In this document: in pieces, positions 22,353 through 32,659 of the stretch
Numbering within the stretch: position 1 is the stretch's first letter
Layout: the number at the start of each line of letters is the position of its first letter
Origin: Conoideocrella luteorostrata
Taxonomy: Eukaryota; Ascomycota; Sordariomycetes; Hypocreales; Clavicipitaceae
Direction: 5' to 3'
DNA: 47,587 bases
Assembly: GCA_032433595.1 (NCBI GenBank)
Contig: JASWJB010000332.1
Location: 1 to 47,587 of the forward strand
The notes under the pieces: model-generated
Seen by the model: only the letters and a program-made list of their open reading frames with translations
Databases searched by the model: none
Told to the model about the DNA's origin: nothing
Made by a program: the position numbers and the translations under genes

Positions 22353-23374
22353 TTACAAGTCGATCTGTCCCTTCCACGTGGCCGGTGTCAGACCCAGCTT
22401 CTCAATCATATGTGTCCATCGCTCGCTTCCTCTCTCCTTTCTCTCCATGTATGCTAGTAGTTTCTGTCTGCGGTGAACAAGAAGCCTCAGGTTCCTCTTA
22501 TTATGCACATCTTTGTATCCTCGATTGATCTGCAGAGCTTTGTGCAACGTTCGAATCTTTGCAGTCAAGATAGCAACCTGCACCTCGGAGCTGCCAGTAT
22601 CAGGCCCGGCACGATCGGGCAATGGCGTAGTGTTTGGGTTGATTGACTGTGGCTTGGGAGCCAGAAACTTGTCGGTCTTGTGACGTCCGAATTCATCCAC
22701 GATGCGGCGAACGTTGGCGTGGAATCGATCCTTGGCGCTGCTGTTCCGCAGCGACGTTATCCGTCGCAAAGCTTCAACTGCTTTGGCGTGATTCTCATCG
22801 TATTTCTTCTCCGGGTCCACCTCTAAGCCAGAGTTCAATTGCGCTGACACGGCGCCGATCATGGGCTTTCCAAGAGCGTAAGCGTGTTTCGTGGCCTCCT
22901 CCAGCTCGGCATCGGTAAGGTAGTGATTTCTGAGGCCTGGCGTGTTGGGAAGCTCGTGCGGTGTCTGTAACATATTGCCGCTGGCATCTCGGGGTACTTC
23001 GCTAAGACTGGCCTGCCCGGCAGTGTCGAGCGACTCGAGGAAAGGTGTCGGTTTGCCTAGTACTGGGTCTCCCCATGCCTCATCTCTTTGTTGTTGAAGC
23101 TCTTCGCGGCGCTTGAGGTTGGCGTTCTTTCGTTGTTGAGCTTGTGCCCACTTGTAAGGATCTTGTTTCGCTTTACGCTTCTTTTCTCTTTGTGAAAGGT
23201 TGGCTGTTTGGATGACAGGCAGGAAGTTTGGAGTCGCAGGTCGTGTCGCAGGTCGGAGGCACACTGGAGACGTAGACTCGTTAAACCATCAATTGCTCGC
23301 ATTTGGAGGTAAAAGCAATAACACTTACGATTGAAGGTGCCTAGGCGTTGAAGCACCTCTATTCTCGGAGGCAT
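22353..23374 (-). CDS. MRPS28: Mitochondrial small-subunit ribosomal protein uS15m
   Basis: Predicted 318-aa mitoribosomal protein of the S15 family (yeast Mrps28). Exons are 23374-23329 and 23263-22353, with a 65-nt intron (GTAAGT..CAG) in phase 1. The N terminus is rich in Arg, Thr and Pro with few acidic residues, as expected for a matrix-targeting presequence. The ribosomal S15 domain fills the last 90 residues: DTGSSEVQVAILTAKI, LQINRGYKDVHNKRNLRLL and VHRRQKLLAYMERKE. The middle is a fungal-specific, mostly charged extension, which makes the chain much longer than bacterial S15 (about 89 aa). It is divergent from RPS0, so a mitochondrial and a cytosolic ribosomal protein gene share one promoter region. 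Confidence 0.95.
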
Positions 23375-23792
23375 GGTTGGCGGAGGTCCCCTGGGAAAAA
23401 GATGGTGTCCCGATAAACCCTCTCGACGCTTGACTGTCGCGGGTGCTCAAACTGAAGCATTCCCTCAAAATTTCCCTGCCATGCCTGCTCCCCTAAGCCC
23501 AGTCGGATTCGGGGACCCAGCACTCCGATTGACGGGTCCAACCCTCCAGAGCAGTTTAGCGCCAATTCACGTGACAGCCTGGTTGTAATCGAGCCCGTCA
23601 AGCCCAGACTAGTCCACTTTGACACTAGCGGTGCTCAGGGCTCTCCCACCACACACACTTTCGGAAATTCAGTGAGGTTTCTCGCGAACTTTTCGAGACT
23701 TGCACGATTCCGCAACCAACTCTTAATTTCTTCCCTTCCTCCCCTCCTCTCTCCTAGCTTCACGTTCAACCTCACGGAAGAAATCAGTCAAG
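23375..23792. promoter_or_regulatory. Divergent promoter MRPS28 / RPS0 with TCACGTGA
   Basis: This 418-bp region separates the two ribosomal protein start codons. It contains the 8-bp palindrome TCACGTGA (23567-23574), a classic Cbf1-type site. CT-rich tracts lie just before the RPS0 ATG (about 23725-23760), as is common in highly expressed fungal genes. Confidence 0.55.
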
Positions 23793-24901
23793 ATGGTCTC
23801 CAGCAATTTGCCGTCGGTCCTTAATGCGACCACCCAGGACATTGAAATGCTCCTGGCTGCTCAAACCCATGTTGGCAGCAAGAACTTGCAGACGCACATG
23901 GAGCCTTACCTGTGGAAGACTCGTGCTGATGGTGTTAACATCATTAACATTGGCAAGACTTGGTATGTTTTTGTATTCTGTAGCGCGCTTCCTATTATTC
24001 TAAGAGGAAGAGGTTTCGTGGGCAAATCGCTACTAGTGTCACGATTTGCGCTACATACCGTCGACGAATGATATGTAAAGACAATGGGAATTTTATATCC
24101 AGTCATGCTGATCAATACTCACAGGGAGAAGATTGTCCTCGCTGCCCGTATCATCGTCGCCATCGACAACCCTGCCGACATTTGCGTCATTTCTGCCCGT
24201 CCCTATGGACAGCGTGCCGTCCTCAAGTTCGCTGCTCACACTGGTGCCTCCTCCATCGCCGGTCGCTTCACACCCGGTACCTTCACCAACTACATCACCC
24301 GTTCCTTCAAGGAGCCTCGCCTGATCATTGTCACCGATCCCCGCACCGATGCCCAGGCCATCAAGGAGGCTTCCTACGTCAACATTCCCGTGATTGCCCT
24401 CTGCGACACCGACTCCCTCACTGAGTATGTCGACGTTGCCATCCCTACCAACAACAAGGGTCGCCATGCCATCGGTACCATCTGGTGGTTGCTCGCCCGT
24501 GAGGTCCTCCGTCTCCGCGGCACCATCTACAACCGCGAGACCCCCTGGGACGTTATGCCCGATTTGTACTTCTGTATGTTTCCCCTTCTCGCTACATTCC
24601 GAAATTTGGAATTGGACACCAGAAATCACTGGGAACGTAGCTTAAACTGACCATCGCCACAGACCGCGACCCCGACACTGAGGCTGAGGAGAAGACCGAC
24701 GAGGAGAAGGCTGCTGAGGAGGAGCCCGCCGCTGCTGTCGAGACCGCTGCCGCCCCCACCGGTGGTGAGTGGGAAGCCGGTGCTCCTGGGTTCTCTGGCG
24801 CTGCTGCCCCCACTGGTCAATGGGACGGTGCTGAGGGCGGCGACTGGGCTGCCGGTGGCACCGAGTGGGCCGAGCCCGCCAAGGGTGAGTCCCAGTGGTA
24901 G
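23793..24901 (+). CDS. RPS0: 40S ribosomal protein S0 (uS2, laminin-receptor family)
   Basis: Predicted 285-aa cytosolic small-subunit protein uS2. Exons are 23793-23962, 24125-24573 and 24663-24901, all frame-consistent. The N terminus carries [12 protein letters not shown] and [21 protein letters not shown]. The core has [30 protein letters not shown] and [20 protein letters not shown], diagnostic for eukaryotic RPSA/S0. The C-terminal tail is Glu/Ala-rich and ends with W-containing repeats ([21 protein letters not shown]). Coding sequence is strongly C-biased at third positions, as expected for a highly expressed gene. Intron 1 (162 nt) and intron 2 (89 nt) can both fold into stems that bring the 5' splice site towards the branch site. 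Confidence 0.98.
23979..24055 (+). other. Predicted three-way-junction RNA fold in RPS0 intron 1
   Basis: Outer stem TGTAGC (23979-23984) pairs with GCTACA (24050-24055). Inside it are two hairpins: CTTCCT/AGGAAG (23988-23993 with 24005-24010) and GCAAATCG/CGATTTGC (24022-24029 with 24042-24049). The second hairpin abuts the outer stem directly, which would allow coaxial stacking. The pairing was found by eye and no energy was computed. Confidence 0.5.
24591..24641 (+). other. Predicted stem in RPS0 intron 2
   Basis: GCTAC-A-TTCC (24591-24600) pairs with GGAA-C-GTAGC (24632-24641), nine base pairs with one A/C mismatch. The stem lies between the 5' splice site and the branch site (ACTGAC), so it would loop out about 30 nt. 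It was found by eye. Confidence 0.45.
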
Positions 24902-26502
24902 GACACTGCGGCTCCTGCGACTCCTGCGACTCCCGCCGAGGGCGAATCGAGCACCACCTTTTCATTGTGGTAAACAAATGGGGGGGGTTTTTTTTTAAAA
25001 AAAAAGGAAGAAGAGAAAGAGCTTGATCATCAGAGGCGTTTGGCCAGGCTTAGGAAACAAAACAGCTGTATCTTCATACCAAACTGGTGTCTTGGGGGGG
25101 AAACTCTGGTCTGACTTGGTCCGGCACTTATGAGGGAAAGATACTCGCCTCCTGCTATCACATGGTTTTTTTTTGTTCTGTTCACCGCCCCTTTTCTTAC
25201 GGTACGGATATTTCTTCCCACTCTTTTCACTGGTCCCTTCCCTCTTCGTTCTTGGAACCTCTGGTTGTAGTGTTTGTGAAGAAATAAATTTCGAGCCCAA
25301 AAAAAAAGGAGAGATAAGGGGGAGAAAATTTGAAAATTATGTATTTCAGGAGAGAGGGAAAGCCCTGTGCTGCCAAATAGGGGTGGACTTAACCGTTATC
25401 CCGCCTTTGTTATTCTATCTTGACAACATTTCGTATTTGATCTATGTGAAAAAAAAAAGCCTGGCTGGCATTAGTTGGTCTTTTTGATGAGACGAGGAGA
25501 GAATCGTGTATGAAAGCCTTTGAAGTATGAGGGTCGCCCATGAAGACACGCAGTGAGATTATGCCTGCATGACGCACCGGTTGGCCCATAAACACGTCCC
25601 GTTTGAACCAATTTTGGTGGATCAATCGCGTAGAAAGTCTTAAAAGTCGGTAGGTGTTCTTCTTATCAGCATCAGGCCAAGGGGTAGGCGTAGTAGATAC
25701 CTTCCATGCGAACACAAGACAAAGGCACAAAGAGGATGGCAAAGCCCACCAATACAATGCTATTTCGGGCGCAGAGTTCATCAAGTAATACTTTGTTCAT
25801 TCATCTACCTAAGTCGCCAGCTTCTCCAGGACTTTGCACCAGGGGTATATTCCGTGCTCCATTACCAAAACGTCCAAAGTCTAGTTATCCTTCTCAAACC
25901 ATGCATGAACCACTTCGGCCATTCCACAGTAACAAAATAAACCCCCCGTAAGACAATGTGGTATATAGCAAAAAGAAGAAAACTCCTCGCTCCAGTATGA
26001 TTCGAAAGACAAAGTAGATAATCGCCTGGTCAAGCATGGTTGAAGGTAAAAAGAAAATATGTGCGCGCTGAGTCTCCATCCATGTATGTATGGGTGAACC
26101 AGAAAATAGATAATGAAATGGGAGAAGGCATTGGGCCCTCGCGTGTGGCCAGAATTGCCGTCGGCCGTTGGTATCATTTAAAGTGGCATCATTGTCCGCC
26201 CCGGATAAAATATTAGTTACTGTCGGTCGTATGCTAATGAGTACATGAAAACAGAAAGGGTGTTTGATGCAGAAAAGAAAGTCGTGACAGCGAAGGGGCA
26301 TCTAATTTCAAGTGCCAGGTGCCCAAGGTAGTTGGTTGTGAAGCCCGCTGACCTCTATAAAATCATTTGAAAAAAAAAAAAAAAAGAGGCTGCTGCTCAC
26401 GTATGCAAACGCCGCCAATTATGATTGATTCGCAAATCAATTCGTGTCTACTTGAAACATGGTAACGTCGACACCAAAACGACAACCGGGACATTGGTAA
26501 CC
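24902..26502. other. Convergent intergenic region
   Basis: Lies between the 3' ends of RPS0 and the RasGEF gene. It contains homopolymer runs (G7T10A9-like at about 24980-25010), T- and A-rich stretches and no supported gene or RNA. Confidence 0.5.
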
Positions 26503-29500
26503 TTACTCAAGGCCTTGTGAGTATCTTCGAATTTCGCCGTCACTCAAAGCTCCGATCCAGAGACAGCGTTCAGTAACTCCCTCAAGGGGCATGAAAGTGT
26601 ATCGTGTGCTTGCCTCTAAAAGGCGAAGAAGGGTCTTGACCACGGCAGCTCCACACCGACATCGCTCAAAATTGACCAGTGGCGCGGTTGTCGGTGAGCT
26701 GGCGATGCCCGAGGGTCGTTGGGCATTGTAAAGCAGGTCGTGTGTGTAGATTCCGACGAACGGAATGCAGCCACTGTTTGTCCCTATCTCCATCTCTTCT
26801 CGAATGTTGTGGAAATTCCTGCTCGGTGTGACAAGCACCTCGAGGTCATTAAGTGTCTTGATATCTGATTCAGGCACCAGGTCCCATGTTTTTGACAAGC
26901 GAGATACCTCATTGCTGGACAGAGCAATGGTAAGCTGAGCAAGAGTAGCAAAGTTTCGGTATCGTCGACAGTGGGCTGCAATGTGAATGAGCTTGATGAT
27001 GCACCGAGCTCTCTCTTCCACGTGCTGGGTAAGCACAATTTCTGATATAGCCCACTTTACCATTATGTTGAAGCGGGCTATGACAACATCAACTCCTTGA
27101 GCATCAATATTTCGTAGAAAATCTACCCATGAGCGGGAGTTGCTACTAGCACAGTTCTTCCAGTTCATATCGATCAACTCTTTCCAGTCAATTTCAGTCA
27201 GTGCATCCTTCTCGATCAAAGTAAACTGCTGGGCCAATGTGTTGGAATCGAAAGCGAGTATGAACGGTAGGTGGACGGAATGCTTGCGACCCGTAACCGC
27301 GTCTACCTGCGCTATACCAGCATTGGGCTCGTTACTGCGAGCCAGTTCATCCGTCGACCTCGGGCTCTCCGTGCAGCCCATAACTGGTGTCAACTCTGGC
27401 GTGGGGGGTAGTGGCTTCTTAGGCCGGACGCCCGGCTTGAGAGGAGCAACAAAATTGTTGGGAGGAATGGCCAATGCCTGAACCAATGTTATCTGGGGTG
27501 AAGCAGAATGTGATCTTTGGGCGACCGGTTCGTCTGCAAGAGGATGTGTAGGCATGCCATGAGCGAAGGCATTTCCGTCTAGTCCGTCGCCTTCACGTGG
27601 CATCATGTTGTCCTCAGATAGCTCGGAAGATAGATCAGTGTCGTCTGCGCTGTCATCTTTCAAGAAAGACTCATCTTCTATGACAGACGCAATTGAAGGC
27701 ACTGTCTCTCCATGGCTCAACTTTTCCAAGGACTCCGTCTTTTGGACGAAATTGAATGATGAGTACTTCTCGCCAGCAAGGTCGTGGTCTCGCTTATGCT
27801 CTGTCTCATCCGAGGAATCCTCGTCATCCGAACCGCAAAGAATTGATTGTTCTGTCCAGAGTCGTGGGTTTGATTTGCTTGTTTCGTCACCTAACCCGCG
27901 CTGCAAGAGGGGAATTGAGCAATAGGAGTCTTGAGAACCATCAGACAGAAACGAGCTTAATGCTCTCACAGATGGCCGTACAAGATGTGCCTGTCCGTCA
28001 ACAGGGGAGCCTGATCCGCCGGTTTCTTCGTTCAAGGTCGGATACACTGATGGGCCATCTATGCTACTCAAAGGTGGCTTTTCATTGGCATCTGCGTCAT
28101 CCTGCTCCTGGTAATCGACATGTTCCTCTGACGCCTCAGGACTCTGTCCAACAATCGATAGTTTGATGGCCCGCTTGGGCAAGAATTTTCCCTCCAACTT
28201 CAATAGAGCAGATTCCACACCATCGTCTTCATCATCCGGTATCTGTGCCAACTTTTGGGCTTCCGCTTCAAAGGAAGGACGCATTATAGGTTTAGAAGAA
28301 TGTGTACTGAAAAGGGATAAGTCACGCTTCGTGGGTTTGTCAGCGAGTTGACCGAGCGAGAAGACATCTGCTCGGCCGTGGGGGACACGTGTAGTGCCGG
28401 AATCAACCTCTACAATCGAACTGGGACGAGAGTCAATCATATATGAGCTGCGAATAGATTCTGTGTAGGTTACGAGGGAACCGACGGACTGCGACCGTCG
28501 CAATGCCGGCCGGTCCAAGTCGCCAATATTTGTAGCAGCTTTCAAATCTCCTCCAGGCCGTCTCCGCAGAAGGCGGAGTGGTGCGGGTATGGGAACTTCT
28601 GAGGGATGAGCTGGGTCGGCATCTCCTGAATCTGTAGTAGCATCGAAACTTCGTAGCGTCGGCGGTACTGTAATGCTTCCGAAAGATGCAGCTCGACGAC
28701 GTAATATCGAGCTTACGGAATGGTGAATTTTCGAGGATCGAGCCCTTCTATGCATACGAAATGTTCCTCCACTGGATGGAGGATGTCTCCTTCTACCTTG
28801 TTGCTGCTGCTGCTGCTGCTGTTCTTGTTGTTGTATAACAGGCATGGACGGTCGATGCAGATCCTCCGAAACCCTGGTGCTCTGACTGCCCTCAAGTGTC
28901 GCCAGATCAGGAATAAATGGGGGCAGAATATCCTCCTCTGATATAGGAGGCCTCATAATATGATGGTTGAGAAGGTAAGACGACCTTCGAGGTGTACAGC
29001 CTTCAAATGTTTGTGAGGGTGGCGTATTTGGTGGGGTTGGATCTGCACCCCTTCGGATGAAGGAATCTGCAATAGTATCGACTGATGGATTGTGGACATT
29101 GGATGTTCCGCAAATCGAAGGCATTTCGAAAGGCACTGTATCATCTACAATGACGATTGATTTACTCCCTACTGTTATTGCCATGTCACTGACCGGCCTT
29201 TGCCTCTGTTGCTGTGTCAAAACCTCGAGCGTGGTCGAGTCCATGTGCGTAGAGGAGCTGTCCGGGAAGGTGGAAAGCAGTGGCGCAGAATTTGGCGGGT
29301 TCAATGAAACTCCACCAAACCTCTCACGGTCAGCTGTGGCTGCAACAATAGCCTCCTCTTCTTCTCGGATAGCCTTCTTGAAGTCCTCGGCTACTTCTGC
29401 GCCTAGAAGATCAATTCTGACAGGTGGTCGTGAGCCGTTCTGTCGCACAGCTCCATGGGGAACTACAGCCGTTCCGGGGATTCGATTGGTTGTTGCGCCC

Positions 29501-32114
29501 CTTGGGCCGACCGGTTGGATGTCTGTTAGGATTGGTTGAGTTGTATGAGCACCTTGCCCTTTATTTTTCAAGGCCCTGCGTGCACTGCGCAGCAGCTTTC
29601 GCATACCATATCCTGACATGGCACCTCCCAACACGCCATCCTTGGTGAACTGGTGGCTTTTTGATTGGAACACGGTTGTTTGCCGATGAGCATGACCGAA
29701 GCGACCTGCAAGCTCAACGTCGACAAAGGCTTGACCAGGAGGAAGCAAGTTTCCCCGAACAAGACTGCCACCCGACGGCATGGCGGAGAAAAATTCTTGA
29801 TCAGTCGAAGACGCCCTGTCAGAGCTGTGCTCCCGTAAAGAGTCTGATAGGCTGTTATTGCGTTTGTGTGTTTGTGTTGGGCGAACTCGCTTGCCGACAA
29901 GGGTTCTGGGTGTCGTTGCTATCGGACCGGTTGCATTGCCCACAGAAGCTGAGGTCACAGGATGTGCCGCCATTACATGAGCCGTATTGGGATGTAACGT
30001 CTTCAGACTCTTGCCGGGAAACGAGCATGATACGATGTCGATGCTCCCCTGGCTTTGAGGCGACGTGGGGCTTTGACCCGGGTTGAACGGCCCGCCAATG
30101 TGGTTTTCTGGAGTCCCAGGGCGATTATCCAGGACTACAAAGTCACCAACTGGTATCGGTTTGGGTGTCTCTCCACGGAAGCTGGCAGAGTGCGTTTGGG
30201 GAGAACTCTGCCACTGTTGTGCCACGGCACTGAATTGATCTCGTTCAATTGTTGACGAGTCCAATGTGGCAGGATCTACGTGAGGATCTCGGCTCGCGGC
30301 TATGCCTCCGGGTGTAATGGCAACTTCAGGGCCAAGCAAATCGTCAAATTCGTCCCCATCCCAAAACTGAGCGCAGACCCTGCGCCAACATTTTTTGAGC
30401 TCCGCAAGAATCTTTAGTTGAACTCTACGGGAACACATGTCTTGTGAGAGTTCATCCACAAAATCGTTCAGTAGGTTGCAAAAGGTCACTCGTAGACCGT
30501 ACTCTAGGAGGAAGTCGTCCACAAAATAATTCAATATCCAGTGTCTAAGGGCAACAAAAGTTCTCACGCGAACAATCATGCCAATCTCGTCATCCTGATC
30601 CAATGCCCATCGCAGCCGAGCTACGAGCATTCGGAGGAGATCTGAAGGTTCCAAAAAAGATCTGAAAGAGAGAAAGAAATCGGAAATGAGCTCGTAATCC
30701 AGAAAGGTAGGTGACGTGATCTCGGCAACAAGGCGAGGAGGAGTAGCTGCAGTGACCGCCCCTGCTGATGAATAACGTACTATCGACCGGTCGTCACAAG
30801 CTGGTTTGAACGTCAAGTCGGCGAACATGGCAGGTTCGATGACCAGCTGAGTCGACATGTATGTAGACCTTAAGGGGCGTAGTAGTCGTGGAGAGGGCAT
30901 GCCGGTAGCGCCTTGTTGTGCCACAAGCGGCGTGCGATTTGTCGGGACGGCCACAGGGTTGGGTCGCCTTGCCAACATGCCGGGAACAGCCATGTTAGGG
31001 ATCCGAGATGAAGAGTTCAGGCCTGATACCGCACTCAAACGAAGGTCCTCGGTGGGTGCGTAAGATGAACCCCGTAGCATGGGACTCCCTCGCAAAGTGA
31101 AACGGGGCGTACCTAGACGCCATGAAGGTATATTGACATTGAGCAACGGAGCGTTGGTGACTGCATCCAGGTCATCCATGGTTCGGGGTCGCGGCTCACC
31201 GTGATCGGCCGCGTTTGAGATGGTGACCTTGAAAGCATGCGGTTCCTGTTCTTTGCTGATACTCGCTTCATGCACGGTGCTATCCGACATGGCTCGTCGG
31301 TGTCTGCGAGGTTGACTAAACGCGCCGGCGTCGTGAAGGACGTGTCCGTCGCTGGCGAGCGGAGTCGCACTCGTTGTTGGAGTCCATGGTGCTGTTTGAT
31401 AACTGATCTCGTCTACCCCTTTCTTGATGTCATGCTGCTTTGCTTTGTTGCTCTGGGTCCAGCTATCCACAATGGCAGTACTAGGTGGCGTTATGGGAAA
31501 AGTAAAGTTTGGCTGGGGATACCGTTGGTAAGCTGGTCGAACGCTAGGCCTAGCACACCCCAAGTCAGCATTCCATCGCGATCTTTATAGGCAAATCACC
31601 CAAAAAAATTAAGACCCCATTGAGCCCCTTTTTTGCCATTTGTCTCCCACACCCCTCCAAGATAATCTGGGGAAAGGAACAGGTGGTACCTTAAATAAAT
31701 CCTCCCATTGTTCCCCACATTCGCTACGGTAAACTGACGGGCCTCGCGGCCAGCCGAACTGCCATCCGGTGCAATATCCCGTCTGTCCACATCATTTTCT
31801 GCTTTCCCTGGTATGCTGCGCTTCTCTTCGCGCGACCGACGTTCCGATAGCGGTACCAATGGTTTTGCGGTAGTTGAAGTCCCGCGCGTGACAATTTTAG
31901 TAAACAGCTTTGTCGTCGTAGGTTTGGATGTCGAGGGTGTAGTCTTCGTGGGGAGCAGCCCTGACGGAAGAGGGGAGACCTTTCTCGGTTTCTCATCCGT
32001 TACCGCGGCGCGCCTTGGTGACGTTTGTGTTTTAGCGTTTGGTCGTAAGCTGGTCGAGGTCGACAAACCCGGTAACGAGGGCCTCGCCAGGGCCGGCGGA
32101 TCAGCGGCGTTCAT
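26503..32114 (-). CDS. LTE1: Lte1-type RasGEF, mitotic-exit regulator
   Basis: Predicted 1,823-aa guanine-nucleotide-exchange-factor-like protein. Exons are 32114-31690 and 31549-26503; the 140-nt intron (GTACCA, GCTGAC, TAG) restores the frame as YLRPSVRPAYQRYP. A RasGEF N-terminal (REM) domain lies at about 392-522 (AEITSPTFLDYELISDFFLS, LRHWILNYF). The catalytic Cdc25/RasGEF domain fills the C terminus from about 1560 (FDSNTLAQQFTLIEKDAL, WVDFLRNIDAQGV, IKLIHIAAHCRRYRNF, PFVGIYTHDLL). The roughly 1,000-residue middle is Ser/Asp/Glu-rich and probably disordered, with a Gln run near residue 1060. The order of a short N-terminal motif, REM, a long linker and a terminal GEF domain fits Lte1. 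In yeast Lte1 acts in spindle-position control of mitotic exit, and its GEF activity is debated. CACGTG lies at 32167-32172, 53 bp before the ATG. Confidence 0.92.
28797..28833 (-). repeat. CAG/CAA repeat coding polyglutamine in LTE1
   Basis: A run of CAG and CAA codons on the minus strand encodes QQQEQQQQQQQ in the disordered middle of the RasGEF protein. It is interrupted by one Glu codon. Length variation between strains is likely. Confidence 0.85.
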
Positions 32115-32165
32115 AGCCAGACGCGTGCTACGTGAAGCTGGCTGTCGTCACTATGTTGCGGGAAC

Positions 32166-32173
32166 GCACGTGT
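32166..32173. promoter_or_regulatory. CACGTG E-box upstream of LTE1
   Basis: GCACGTGT lies 53 bp upstream of the LTE1 start codon. It has the same core as the NOP58/VMA6 and MRPS28/RPS0 promoters. Function is inferred only. Confidence 0.35.
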
Positions 32174-32659
32174 GTTAGATAACCAGGCAAATAAAAAGAT
32201 GAGCCGTGATGTCCCTGTGCCAGGACGAGGCCTTCAGCGTCCTCCAACTGCCGCCGCGCCATACAGAGTAGATGTCGCTCGAAACAATAATACCTCGCGA
32301 GGCCAGTGAGAATACCGTGGAGGGGAAGTTATGCGGGTGACGACCGGAACATACCTTTGTTGCGAGACGCCATTAAGCGACCGTTTCCGAAGTTTAAAAG
32401 TGCGTCATGGATGCTGGGTGCAATAGAGAAATCCGCAAACCAATTCGCACGAGTCGAGCGGTCATAGAGACGGACTACAAGCCTTGGTACATCAAGTCAC
32501 CTTGGCTGGAGAGAAGGGGAAGAATATGTTTGGCAGACGATAGAATCGTCAACAACCGACCGTCAGTCACTCTTGGTGGAGCGTCGCGAGACCTCAATGG
32601 GGGAGGGAGGTGGGTGGGTGGGCTGCTAGCGGCGGCCGGTGGTAGTGCTGTCCTCCATA

